Shown here piece by piece: positions 11,601 to 22,552 of a stretch of DNA of 64,000 bases (position 1 is its first letter; each line of letters starts with the position of its first letter). The DNA lies in assembly GCF_026210795.1 (NCBI RefSeq), contig NC_089447.1, forward strand, positions 2,420,501-2,484,500. Reading direction: 5' to 3'. The stretch comes from Rhizophagus irregularis (lineage: Eukaryota > Glomeromycota > Glomeromycetes > Glomerales > Glomeraceae). Under the pieces are notes generated by a model. That model saw nothing but the letters and a program-made list of their open reading frames with translations. It was not told where the DNA came from and made no database searches. The translations under genes and the position numbers were made by a program.

Positions 11601-14596
11601 TGTTGCTAGCGATTTATATGCACCTTTAGTATTACATCGTGAATTCGGTCTACCAATAATTGATTGGAAAGGAAAATGGGCTCGTAATACACAAGAAGGT
11701 ACATTTGTTATTTATTTAAATTATTTATTTTTAAATAATATTAATAATGTTTTTTTGTGGAAAAAAAAAAATTATAGGAAAATTTTTAATTGAACTTGGA
11801 TTACGAGAGTACCCTACATTGAAAAAAATTTTAGAATTGGCAGCACCTCCAACTGATCCCAAAATTCGTAGCAAGGCTCTTAAATATTTTATTGAAAATT
11901 TTAAAGAAAAATATTCTAAAGATTATAATCCGTCTGAAATCAATATTGCATTTTTACCTTGTTCAGATACAACTATTTTCGCAAAACCTTCAGAATGTTT
12001 TATTAACCCTGATTGTATGATAATGAAATTTAACGCTATACATCAAGATTTACGGTTCCAAGCAGAACAGTTTGGCGTTCGTCAACACCCAAGTCGGGAT
12101 AAACTATTAAGTAGGTTGATTGAGGATCCACCACGAGACGAGAATAAGGCAAAGGACGTTTTTGAATATTTGGCATCACGACAAGGAGATTTTAATCATT
12201 TTGATTGGAATAAACTAGCTAGTCTCAAATTTATTCCAATTCGAAATAAAACTCAACCTAATGAAATAGTTCTTACTGATCCACGTAGTTGTTTCTTTAA
12301 AGGTCAAGAAGAAAGGTAATGTTTATTAGTTCTATTTATTTATGAGTAGGATGGGTTATTAGAGCGACTTTATAATTTATTTTTATTATTATTATTCTTT
12401 TTTTTTTAGTTTGAATGATTTCTTTTCGTATATTAATTTTGGACCTAGAGCCAATAGATTTCTGCAAAGTTGTGGTGTCAAAGACGAACCATCTCCAATT
12501 GAATTTGCCGAATTACTAGTGAAATCATCACATAAATTGTGGAATTCAATTGGAGATAACGTAGAAAAATATTTAAATGTATTAAGACGAATTGCTGTTC
12601 ACTTTAATACCATATCTAGAAATTCAAGTTTAATTGCAGATATGAAAAGGGCACCTATTTTACTGGCTGTAAAGAAAAGACGCTCTAATTCTGAGAGAGA
12701 TAGCATGATTAAGATGGATGATGAAGCTGAACATTACTGCTTGGCTTCAGCCAAAGATATTTTCATCAATGATGATACAGTGTATCAACAGGTTTTTAAC
12801 CCATTGACAGTTCCGGAAGAAGATAATATGGAAGTCTTGTATAGAGTATGATATTTGTTATTAATCATTTCTTTTCCTTTAATTTACTATATATTTAATA
12901 TCAATTCATTTTTTTTCCTATTTAGAAATTGGGATGTAAATCATTACGCGAATCTGTGAAGGAATCTGTAACCCCAATAGGCACGATGCGAGAAACTACG
13001 AGTTCTAGGAATTTGCAAGCAAAAATTGTGGAAAGGGCACGCCTGTTTTATTATGATCTTGATCATCCTAAAAGCGAAATTAAAAAAGATGTAGAGTGGC
13101 TTAAAAGGCTAAAAGTTAAGGAAATTGACCAGATAGAAACGAGTTATTTATTATTACCTACTAACGAAACTAGAAAAGAATCAACTACTTGTTGTATTCT
13201 CTCAGATAGGAGTAATTCGACTCTTTATGTGACACCTGACCCTGATACACTCGATATTTCACAACAAATAGTTAAGAATATTTACAAGTCACACAAATGG
13301 AAAGACATCTCTCATCTGAACATGCTTTTAACTACACAACTGACAAGTTTGAAACGTAAAGGATATCCGGTTGATCGTATATTACGACAACCTAAACAAC
13401 AACGTGTTGTTGAAAAATATGATCAAAATATAATTGACCAAGAGAATGAAGAAAATCTTTCTAATGATACAATAAATAATGTATCCTCCGGATTATCTCC
13501 TCAGATAGAAAGTTATGTTCCTAAATTACAAGAACTGTTTCCAGATTGTGACCCAAATCATATTCGTCAACTCCTTGCAAAACAAAAGAATGATCACTTA
13601 GCTAATGTAGCCAATATACTTGCTGAGGGCAATTATCCCAAAATCAATCCAAAATCCCAGCAAACTCAAAAAACTCAGCAAACTAATGTATCAACTGATC
13701 CTGTTAATGATGGTGGTAATAAAAATTTAGGTTTTTTTGATAAAGTAAGGAAAGTAAAGGATTATATTCCAACCCTAGCCACTGGAAGTGCTGGTACATC
13801 AACTTCTTCAAAACCTATGGAATCTTCTGCAAATAAGGAACCAGTTCATGTAACACCTGAAACTACTAGAAATTTACGAAATTCTTTACAAGAAAGTATA
13901 AGAACTTGTCGTTCTAATTCAGGAAGTGTCATCGATAATCAAGCTAGCGTTAAAGTTGTCGATGAAAGTCAAACAAGTTATTGTGATGTTATACCTGGTA
14001 TGAGCAATATCTTTTTAAAGCATATAATATAATATTTTCATATTTTGTCTTAACCTTGATTTATTTCATTTGCTTTAGGTCATTCATTAAATTGTGTTGG
14101 GAGTTTACATGATATTGAACTATATGTTCCTAAAGGTGCTGATCGATCAGAAATTTTATCTCTACCACTTGGTCCTTCATTAATCCGTTTTATCAATATA
14201 CTAAAAGATCTTGTTGAAGTTTTTGGACTTGCACCAAAAGCTATTCATATATTCAATGATAAAAATTCAAATTCGATTGCATTTAATCGGGACAAATCAT
14301 TATTTTTTAATTTAAAGTTTTATCTTGGATTACATGATGAACAATGTAAAATTAAAACTACAAGTGATGCCATGACATATTGGTATATGACATTTTGCCA
14401 TGAATTAGCGCATAATTTTGTTCACCCTCATAATTCCGAACACGAAGTAAGTATAATATTAAAAATTTCTTTTTTACATAACCATCAAAATCTAACTGTG
14501 CTGGTTTTTTTTTATATATAGTTCTATTTTTCATCATACGCAGAAAATTATATGACAAATTTCTTAGCAACATTGAAAAAGCGAGAAATTATATAA
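8624..14596 (+). CDS. DUF3684-type GHKL ATPase with CUE-like and C-terminal HExxH segments
   Basis: Predicted 1658-aa protein from 14 exons: 8624-8724, 8807-8853, 8931-9106, 9173-9228, 9300-9429, 9497-9541, 9619-10167, 10240-11316, 11392-11698, 11778-12315, 12410-12845, 12926-13997, 14079-14446, 14522-14596 (borders in the first introns may be off by 2 nt). All phases agree. The N-terminus is a sacsin/HSP90-type ATP-binding fold: N-box ELMQNSDDA (about residues 44-52), then KIGAFGVGFYSLFSV (about 108-122). The usual DxGxG box reads NNGFA. The long middle resembles the fungal DUF3684 family, with no known activity. Residues about 1350-1392 (LQELFPDCDPNHIRQLL) resemble a ubiquitin-binding CUE domain. 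The C-terminus holds HELAH (about 1619-1623) followed by HNSEHEF, a possible zinc-peptidase site. ATP binding and a chaperone-like role are family inference; protease activity is untested. Confidence 0.85.
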
Positions 14597-15195
14597 TACA
14601 ATAATATTAGATAGAAATTGTAATATTAAGAAATATTAAATATATACTAGATAATATTTAATATTTAATATACTTATTTATTTATTCATGTATTTATATA
14701 TAATATTTTAAAATAATATAAAGAGATATAAAGAAATAAAAAATAAATAGACATATTTATTTTAAAGGTTGTGTAAATAATTTTTTACGTGGTTAAAAAT
14801 GTTTTAAATCACTTTCGAGCGAGTACAGCGAAGCCGATTATTACGTAATTTTTGAGAAAGAATTGTGGCTTGGTATGAAATATCAAGACAAAATTTGTTA
14901 ATTATGTGAATATTTCATAAAAACTTTGCCGTTATTAGTACAATAATAAGTTTAAAAAGTGTAACGTTCGTTCAGTACTCGTTAAAATTTTCCCAACAAT
15001 GCATATTCTTTTTTTTGGTTAGCGCGATTTAAAATCGACATGTGTCATTCCAAAAGCTAAAAAAAAAAATAAACCAAAATAAATATGCGAATACATGTGT
15101 CACAAAGGAAAAAATTTCAAAACTCTGAATGAATGAACGAATAAATATTTAAAAGAATTAAGTAAAAAAAAAAAGTATATTGATAATTAATTATA
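14597..15195. other. Intergenic gap between convergent genes
   Basis: The DUF3684 gene (+) and the BTB/SPRY gene (-) converge here. The gap contains AATAAA-like signals on both strands and A/T runs. I see no further gene. Confidence 0.6.
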
Positions 15196-16719
15196 TTAAA
15201 ATTTTCTATTATTATGTTGAATATGATTCCAATCTCTAACAGGACCAAGACGAATTCTTCCAGGAGAATTTAAAGAGACGATAGGATAAAGTTTTGATGG
15301 AAGATTATCCCAAGTTGATACAGGAGGATGCATAACACCATTAACAGAGAAAGCGATAGATCTTTCAGTCATATTTAAATGTACAATAATTTTTGTACCA
15401 GAAGAAAATTCAGATACATAATGTGAACCAATATTATTATGATAACATTTTCCACTAGAACCTAAAACCCAAGCACAAGATTGTTGACCAGCAAAAATAT
15501 TGTAATCAAGGCCGCGTTCAGTACAAACACCAACCCAAGCATATATACAAGTTTCTTCAATAATAACTTCCCATTCATAAATTCCTTCACCATTAATTAT
15601 ATTATTTGCTCTTATATTTTGATGAGTAGTATTTAAACCACCAGGATTACTTTCTACTACAGTATTATATTCTTTTAATATTAAATTTGAACCTTTAGCA
15701 ATTTTATCCCATTGTAAATTCCAATCAAATAAAGGAATTCCACGTATATGAGGTAAAGATTTCTTCTCTCTAGCTTGAAATCTATAAGCATCTAATAAAA
15801 GAGGAGTAGGTAATAATTGTAAAGGTTCAATCTTATCAACCAAAATATTTATATCAATTCTTCTTAAATCAATAAAAGGAAGTATAATTGATAACATTTC
15901 TTTTATCTCTAAACGAAATTCTTCAAATTGAGAAAAATATTCATCATAATCATTTTCATTACATTCTTCATTAAAATTATTATTATTATTTTTTTTTTTT
16001 AAATCATCAAAATTTGGTAATAATTTTTCAATAATAGAAATGGCATTTTCAGATATATTATTAGCAGCTTGTATAACAGAATAACGAAATACCATATATT
16101 CAGAGGTAACGAAAGGATTTTGAGTTGAATAAGTTTGAGATAATAAACATTGTAAAGCTTGAAAAGATAAATTATCAAATCCAATAGTTTCCAAAGGAGT
16201 TTTAGAGATCCATTCAATTATTAATTTAATCATTTCATTATCAGCTAAAGGAGACATTTTTTCTACAGCTTTTGATAATAATACAGGTGCTAAAATTCTA
16301 CCTTTCTCTTTTAAATCACATTGTTGATGATGTTCTTTAAGGGATTTTTTAACAAAATTTACAATTTTTTCTTGTAAAATTTCCAATTGAAAATAATCTG
16401 CTGCATGATAAGCTTCAATACTTATATCCAAAGAAATTGAATCAGATTCAAAATTTTCTGTATATAAATATTCTAATATAATTTCCATAGCATTAAAATT
16501 TATTTCAGGAAATCTGATTTCATTAATAGTAGATTCTTTCATACCATTAAATAATAAACGATCAAGAACATTTGATCTTGCAGCTAATATAGCTCTATTA
16601 CCATAAATTATTGAATCATCTTGACATATTATTTTTATATCACTATAATTTTTATTATTTATTAAAAATTTTAAATCATTAATTAATGAACATCCTCTCA
16701 TTTTTTCCATTGGTGCCAT
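15196..16719 (-). CDS. BTB-BACK-SPRY domain protein, intronless
   Basis: 507-aa single-exon protein. Residues about 14-115 form a BTB/POZ domain (NYSDIKIICQDDSIIYGNRA, then AARSNVLDRLLFNGMKES and EIILEYLYTE). A BACK-like helical region follows (about 130-245), with an Asn-rich linker. Residues about 365-495 form a SPRY/B30.2 domain (GEGIYEWEVIIEE, YAWVGVC, IAFSVNGV, LYPIVSLNS). BTB proteins commonly act as substrate adaptors for Cullin-3 ubiquitin ligases, with SPRY as the partner-binding module. That role is inferred from family knowledge. BTB families of this kind are greatly expanded in Glomeromycotina. An alternative start is the Met at codon 4 or 7 (APMEKM). Confidence 0.9.
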   Translation of the reverse strand: MAPMEKMRGCSLINDLKFLINNKNYSDIKIICQDDSIIYGNRAILAARSNVLDRLLFNGMKESTINEIRFPEINFNAMEIILEYLYTENFESDSISLDISIEAYHAADYFQLEILQEKIVNFVKKSLKEHHQQCDLKEKGRILAPVLLSKAVEKMSPLADNEMIKLIIEWISKTPLETIGFDNLSFQALQCLLSQTYSTQNPFVTSEYMVFRYSVIQAANNISENAISIIEKLLPNFDDLKKKNNNNNFNEECNENDYDEYFSQFEEFRLEIKEMLSIILPFIDLRRIDINILVDKIEPLQLLPTPLLLDAYRFQAREKKSLPHIRGIPLFDWNLQWDKIAKGSNLILKEYNTVVESNPGGLNTTHQNIRANNIINGEGIYEWEVIIEETCIYAWVGVCTERGLDYNIFAGQQSCAWVLGSSGKCYHNNIGSHYVSEFSSGTKIIVHLNMTERSIAFSVNGVMHPPVSTWDNLPSKLYPIVSLNSPGRIRLGPVRDWNHIQHNNRKF

Positions 16720-16734
16720 TATGAAAGAATAATA

Positions 16735-16737
<3 letters not shown>

Positions 16738-16778
<41 letters not shown>

Positions 16779-16779
16779 G
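16738..16779. repeat. (TTA)n microsatellite
   Basis: About fourteen uninterrupted TTA triplets lie directly upstream of the start codon of the BTB/SPRY gene, within its probable 5' untranslated or promoter region. Confidence 0.95.
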
Positions 16780-17933
16780 TATGATAATATGATAAACGGT
16801 TTTTTTTTTTTTTTTTTTTGAAAAAAAAATCCATGGTGAATTTATATTAAATTTTTTTTTTTCTCTGTGAGAAAATGGGGGGAAAGTGGGAACAAATAAT
16901 TAGCACATGCAAGGTAAATCTTAAAAAAAAATAAACAAATTGAACAAATTAATTTTTTTCTTTCGATTGTTATTGGGTTGCAGTTGTTGTGATCATATGA
17001 TGAATCAGTTAATCATGAGTTCAAAGAACCTTTATCACACGACACAATTATAAAAAAGAAGGATTATTTTCAATTCACATGATATCTGAACTTTAAAAAA
17101 AAAAACGGTAAAACCGATTCAAAAGAGAAAAAAAAAGTAAGATATAAACTTGGCGACGATTTATTCGACATAAAACTTGCATAAAAACCTGTATAACAAA
17201 GTAAATTTCTAAAAAAATTGACACCCAGGGCTTCCAGGGAAAATGAATTTTTTTTTTTCGAGGGGTAAACTTTTTATGTTATATTGACTTGTTATCCACC
17301 AATGAATTCGTGTTTTCAGAGCACGTTGTGGCGCAGAAAAATATCCCATTATCAACCAATATAAGCTTTAAAAAAAATGCTTATTGCATCATTAACATTT
17401 TTTAACGGTAAATTTTATTTCCAAACTAAGTTAATAAGAATTAAATCCCTAAATTTAGTTCAAAACTAATGGATCAACTTTATGCATTTTTTAGTACTCA
17501 TACTTTGATATTTTGGTTTTCCTTTGTGTAAAAATTGTATTATCCGTAAGTTTAACATCATCTTTCGACGAATAAGAAAGTTCTTATCGAATGCATATTC
17601 AAAATGTATTAGATTCTAGGTTTGATGAGAAATTGATAAAGAAGTACGTCTCATGTTGTGTTTCCCATATTTTTTTTTTTTCATCCCCCAAAAAAATAAA
17701 AACTCTTTTGCTTCACATATAAAATGAAAATAAACAGTATCGGGTTCATTTTCCTTTTTTTTTCTATTTTTCTTATTTTCTGTATTTTTTTTTTTTTATA
17801 AAAAAAAGGGATTCATAATTCTACCAATTTCAATATATATATATACTGTATATATATATGTATGTACGTATATTTCTATTCATACTAAATTTATAATTAA
17901 TTATTTGTTACACATGAATTAAATAAAAAAAAC
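16780..17933. other. Shared upstream region of two divergent genes
   Basis: The BTB/SPRY gene (-) and the 5-phosphatase gene (+) diverge from this 1.2-kb gap. It contains long A/T runs and a (TA)n tract with ATGTATGTACGTATAT near 17840-17870. I see no gene. Confidence 0.6.
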
Positions 17934-19661
17934 ATGAAATCAGGTATTTTTGATATATTTGACCTAACCCTATTATATAAACCTTAATTATTTATTAATT
18001 AACTAACCTGTTTAACCTTTACAGATACATCATCATTTGGTCAACCGTCAACCGTTAAATACGAATCAGCTTTAATAGATCCCCCTGAACTAGAGGATCA
18101 AGAAGATACTTTACTCGAAAAAATAAAAACATTAATGTCAAAGATGGCCGAATGGATAGAATATTTACTTCAATTTGTACCATTTGTTAATAGCAGAAAG
18201 AAGAGAGATGTAAGACAAAAAGATACTGAAAAATTTGAAAAGAAGAAATTAAAAATATTCATTGGTACATGGAATATGCATGGGAAATTACCTCCTTATA
18301 ATCTCAATCCTTTTATCGAACCTCCAAGTACAAAGCATGAAGTAAAAGACTTATATTTAAAAAGAAATCATAATCATCCTTATCATATTTTGGTTATTGG
18401 TACACAAGAATGTCAACATAATATTAAACATTCGGTTCTATTTCCTTCTAAAGAAGAATGGGAACAAAGATTAAAAACTTATTTAGGAGATGATTATATT
18501 TTAGTTAAAACTGAAACTATGGCTGCTTTACATTTGGTAAGTTAAAAAAAGAACTAAACTTTAAAATAAAGTTTTCTTTCTCAAACATGATATTTTGAAT
18601 ATTTTTTTTTCTTTAGGCAGTATTTGTTTGGGAACGTTGTAAAGATTGGGTAAAAGATTATCAACATGGAGAAGTTCCAACTGGTTTTGCAAATTTATTT
18701 GGAAATAAAGGTGGAATTGGTATTTCTTTATTATTTGGTAACACTTCTCTTTGTTTCATAAATAGTCATTTAGCTGGTAAGTATTATTAAACCCTTTTTT
18801 AAAGTTATCTTTAAAGAAAATAATAATTTAATTCATTTCACTTTTATTTATTTATTTAGCACATCAAGATAAAGTTAAAGAAAGGAATCATGATGTGAAA
18901 AAGATTTGTAAAGAATTAAAATTGAAAGGATTTTCTCCTTCAGATAAAGGTAATTTTTTCTTTATATATTTGAGATCAAAAAATTAAAAGATTGTTATTT
19001 ATTTTGAATTTATTTTGTAGTATTCACAAATGTTACGGATAGATTTGATTATACATTTTGGTTTGGTGATATGAATTATCGTGTCGATTTAGAAAGAAGT
19101 CGTGTTGATGATTTAATCAGACAAAATGATATTGAAGTAAGTATGATATATATTTTTTTTAAAAAAAAAATGATGAGATTAAATTTATTAATCAATCTTC
19201 TCTCTTTATAGACTTTATTAAAAAGTGATCAATTATCGTATGAGTTGAAATCATTTCCATATTTTAAAGGTTTTAATGAAGCCCCTTTAAATTTTTATCC
19301 GACATTTAAACTTGATATAACACATAGAGTAAGCCATTATAATCAAGAACATCCACCATTAATAAGTTATCAATCATCACCCGCATTAATTGAATCAGGC
19401 ACTTTACGTTATGATTCTTCTGATAAACAACGTGTACCAAGTTGGACTGATAGAATTTTATGGAAATCAAGAAATATTAAGAAAAAAGTTGATGTTGATG
19501 TTTTATCATATACTTCTCAAATGAATGTCGTTGGATTCTCTGATCATAGACCTGTTACTGGTTGTTTTCTTGTAGATTTTGATTGGAATCAAGCTTCACA
19601 AGAAGCAAAGAAAAAATTAAAATCTAGAAAGAAAAGAAGGAGATTTTTATTATACATTTAA
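17934..19661 (+). CDS. Inositol polyphosphate 5-phosphatase
   Basis: Predicted 445-aa protein in six exons: 17934-17943, 18025-18536, 18617-18776, 18860-18949, 19021-19136, 19212-19661; phases agree throughout. It carries the full signature of the Mg-dependent 5-phosphatase fold: TWNMHG (about 85-90), GTQE (about 129-132), GNKGGIG (about 203-209), NSHLAAHQDK, FWFGDMNYR (about 270-278), PSWTDRILW (about 372-380) and SDHRPVTG (about 406-413). It should remove the 5-phosphate of phosphoinositides or soluble inositol phosphates. The short length, no SAC1 domain and the basic tail (KSRKKRRRF) suggest a single-domain enzyme acting at membranes; this is inference. The first exon encodes only three full codons, so the start is the least certain part; Met 18135 is a fallback that keeps the catalytic domain. 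Confidence 0.88.
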
Positions 19662-20699
19662 AATAATTTACAAAAAGACATTTATTTTATATTTTTAATT
19701 AATTAATTTTTGTTATTTGTATTTATATTTGATAGAGTATTTTTTATGGGCTGGTTTTTTAGAATTTTTTTTTATTGTATTTTTATTAATAAAGCTGGAT
19801 ATTTTTGATCTCGTGGGATTGATAATCTGATCAGAAAATCAAATATAAATAAATGATCAAAGATGAAAAAAAAAAATTCTTTTCCCTATTAAACATTAAC
19901 TGACACTAACTTGACACTAACTGGACATTCGTTCATTTAAATACTTTGTCATTAATTCATTAATTTGAAATTGACCCAAGAAATATTCAAATTTATCGCA
20001 GTAATTTATTTAATCAAAATTCTTTTACTAAATAAATTATATAAAGATATAGAGAAAATATTCTTTTTATCATTTGCAATCATTCAATCTTCACATTTAT
20101 AACAAGATTATAATCAACTATCTATCCTTTTTAAAAAATCAACTCTATTCTTTGTCACAAATATTATTCTCTACCTAATCTTAAGAAAACAATTTAAATA
20201 ATTTTAAAATTTAATTTCTCTTATACGAGATTAATTATAATTTATTTAAAATTAATTATCTTCATTTCTACATTTTATTAAAGTCCTTTTTTAAAAAAAC
20301 TTAAAAAAAAAATTCTTTATAATTGTTCTTTTAATAATCCCTATCTTTTTTTTGTCTTTTGATTTTGAGGCACCGATCAATGCAGCACATTCTAAATTCT
20401 AATAATTTCAAATATGATTTTTTGACAAAGATTCAAAATATCCGAAATGATTTTTTGATTTTCAATTCTGAAACAATTCAATATACCACGAAATTTACCT
20501 CTAAATACCTTACCTTTTAAATTATTTTTTAAAGTATAGCTCATTGAGTATTTAATTGACGTATTAAAATTAAATCCTGATAAATTTTAATTATATTTTA
20601 CTTGCTTTATAAAAATAATTTAATTTTTCATCAATAATTTTATCGAATGGAAAACAAAATAATATTTGCAAAATGTTAATGAGATATTTTTCAATTTTT
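19662..20699. other. AT-rich intergenic region
   Basis: Downstream flank of the 5-phosphatase gene. It has A/T-rich sequence and short direct repeats, and no gene that I can recognise. Confidence 0.6.
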
Positions 20700-21640
20700 T
20701 TTATTTAAAAAACAAATTCCTTCTTATACATTTTTGGTTTACAAAAACAAAGGAAAAACAAATTATTTCTTTATTATAATCCTTGTTAAAATTTATTGTT
20801 TTTTTTCTTAATTATAACTTATTTAATATTAATATATTGTCTCATTTAATATTTTTCCTTTTTTTCTTTTATATTTTATTAACATAATTTTTTTGATATT
20901 TTACTTACTTATTAAATATGACTTTGATAATTTTTAATTAATAATGAATTAAATTTAAAAAAATATTGCAATTTCATATAATTTTTTTTTTAAACTTATT
21001 CCAAGTGCTATCTCATATAATTTATAAATATTTCTCAATTTTTACTATAATAATTTTATTTATTTAAAAAACAAATTCCTTCTTATACATTTTTATTTTA
21101 CAAAAACAAAGGAAAAATCAATTGATTTCTTTATTATAATCCTTGTTAAAATTTATTATTTTTTTGATTTCTTAATTATAACTTATTTAATATTAATATA
21201 TTATTTCATTTAATATTTTTTTTTCCTTTTTTTCTTTTATAATTTTATTAACATTATATTTTATTTTATTATTTGTTGATATTTTACTTACTTATTAAGT
21301 ATGAAATTATTATATTTTAAGTTTATTAATGAATTTAATATTAAAGAAAATAATAATATTAATAAGATAGTATAATTGTAATCTCATATATTTTTTTTTA
21401 AAAAAAAACTTATTCTTTCATATAATTTATAAATATTTTAAATATTTTCAATTTAAAAAACAAATTCCTTTTTATACATTTTTATTTTACAAAAATAAAG
21501 GAAAAATAATTGATTCATTATTATAATTCTTATTAAAATTTATTATTTTTTTTGATTCTTTAATTATAACTTATTTAATATTAATATATTATTTCATTTA
21601 ATCTTTTTTTTATTGTCTTTTTTTCTTTTATAATTTCAGA
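20700..21640. repeat. Three degenerate tandem copies of a roughly 360-390 bp AT-rich unit
   Basis: The segment AAAAAACAAATTCCTT followed by TATACATTTTT and ACAAA(A/T)CAAAGGAAAAA recurs near 20707, 21066 and 21456. Each occurrence is followed by a similar order of blocks (AATTATAACTTATTTAATATTAATATAT, then TTTCCTTTTTTTCTTTTAT). The period is about 360 then about 390 bp, so this is a diverged tandem triplication with indels. Confidence 0.8.
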
Positions 21641-22552
21641 TACCTGATAGGTATGTGTATAATATATGTATTATTTGTGTAAGATTTCCTACATTTTGAG
21701 TATCTAATATGTGTAAGATATGTGTAATATATATGTAAGATAGATCATTTTTTTACCAGTATATCTGTAAAGATTTATAAATAAAAGGATAAAAAATAAA
21801 AAATAAATCAACTAAAATATTAATTTAAATAATATATTTATTTTAATTTCATTATATATAAATTTATAAAAAAAATGAGATTAAAAGAACTGTTTAAACT
21901 ATTTTATTAAAAAATATATAAATTCAATTTTTATAAATAATTAAAATTTTCCAATTTTTAAAATATTTAGAATCAATAATAATTACCTATGATAATAATT
22001 ACTATTGGTGAATTTTAACAATATACTTATTTTAATTTGCTTTTTTTATTAGTAAAATTAAATATAAGTTGTATTAAATATTATAAAAAGATCATTTAAA
22101 ATAAATAATTATAATAGTTTTATTATACTAAGTAATTGATAAAATCTGAAGCTATGATTATAATTAAAATACCAAAGTACTAAAAAGTTTTTTTCCTATT
22201 AATAACTATTATAAAAGAAAGAAGTGTAAATTACTTTGAATTTTAGTATTAATATTAAATTTAAAATCTATTATTTGCTCTTTATCTAAGAATATATAAT
22301 AATAATATACTATATATTATTGCTTTTGATTAATCTTTTATATATATAAAATTTAAAGCTTTCCTTGTATTTTTTTTATTACCTATTAATTATAAATAAA
22401 ATAATGTTAAAGTTTGCAATTTTAATCTAAAACTTTAATTTCTTATTATAATTATATTTTTGTATATATACAAAATTATATAGCATAAATAATTCTTACA
22501 TCATTTTTCAAAAAGTACTATAAAATATTTTAGCAAAAACATTATAAAATTA
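21641..22552. other. AT-rich intergenic region
   Basis: Continues from the tandem repeat to the 3' end of the UFD1-domain gene. Near 21643-21750 there are repeated GATAGGTATGTGTA/GTGTAAGAT-like motifs. I see no gene. Confidence 0.55.

Noticed and set aside
15999-16217. Minus-strand Leu/Tyr-rich frame overlapping the BTB/SPRY gene
   Set aside because: It is an alternative-frame shadow of the BTB/SPRY coding sequence.
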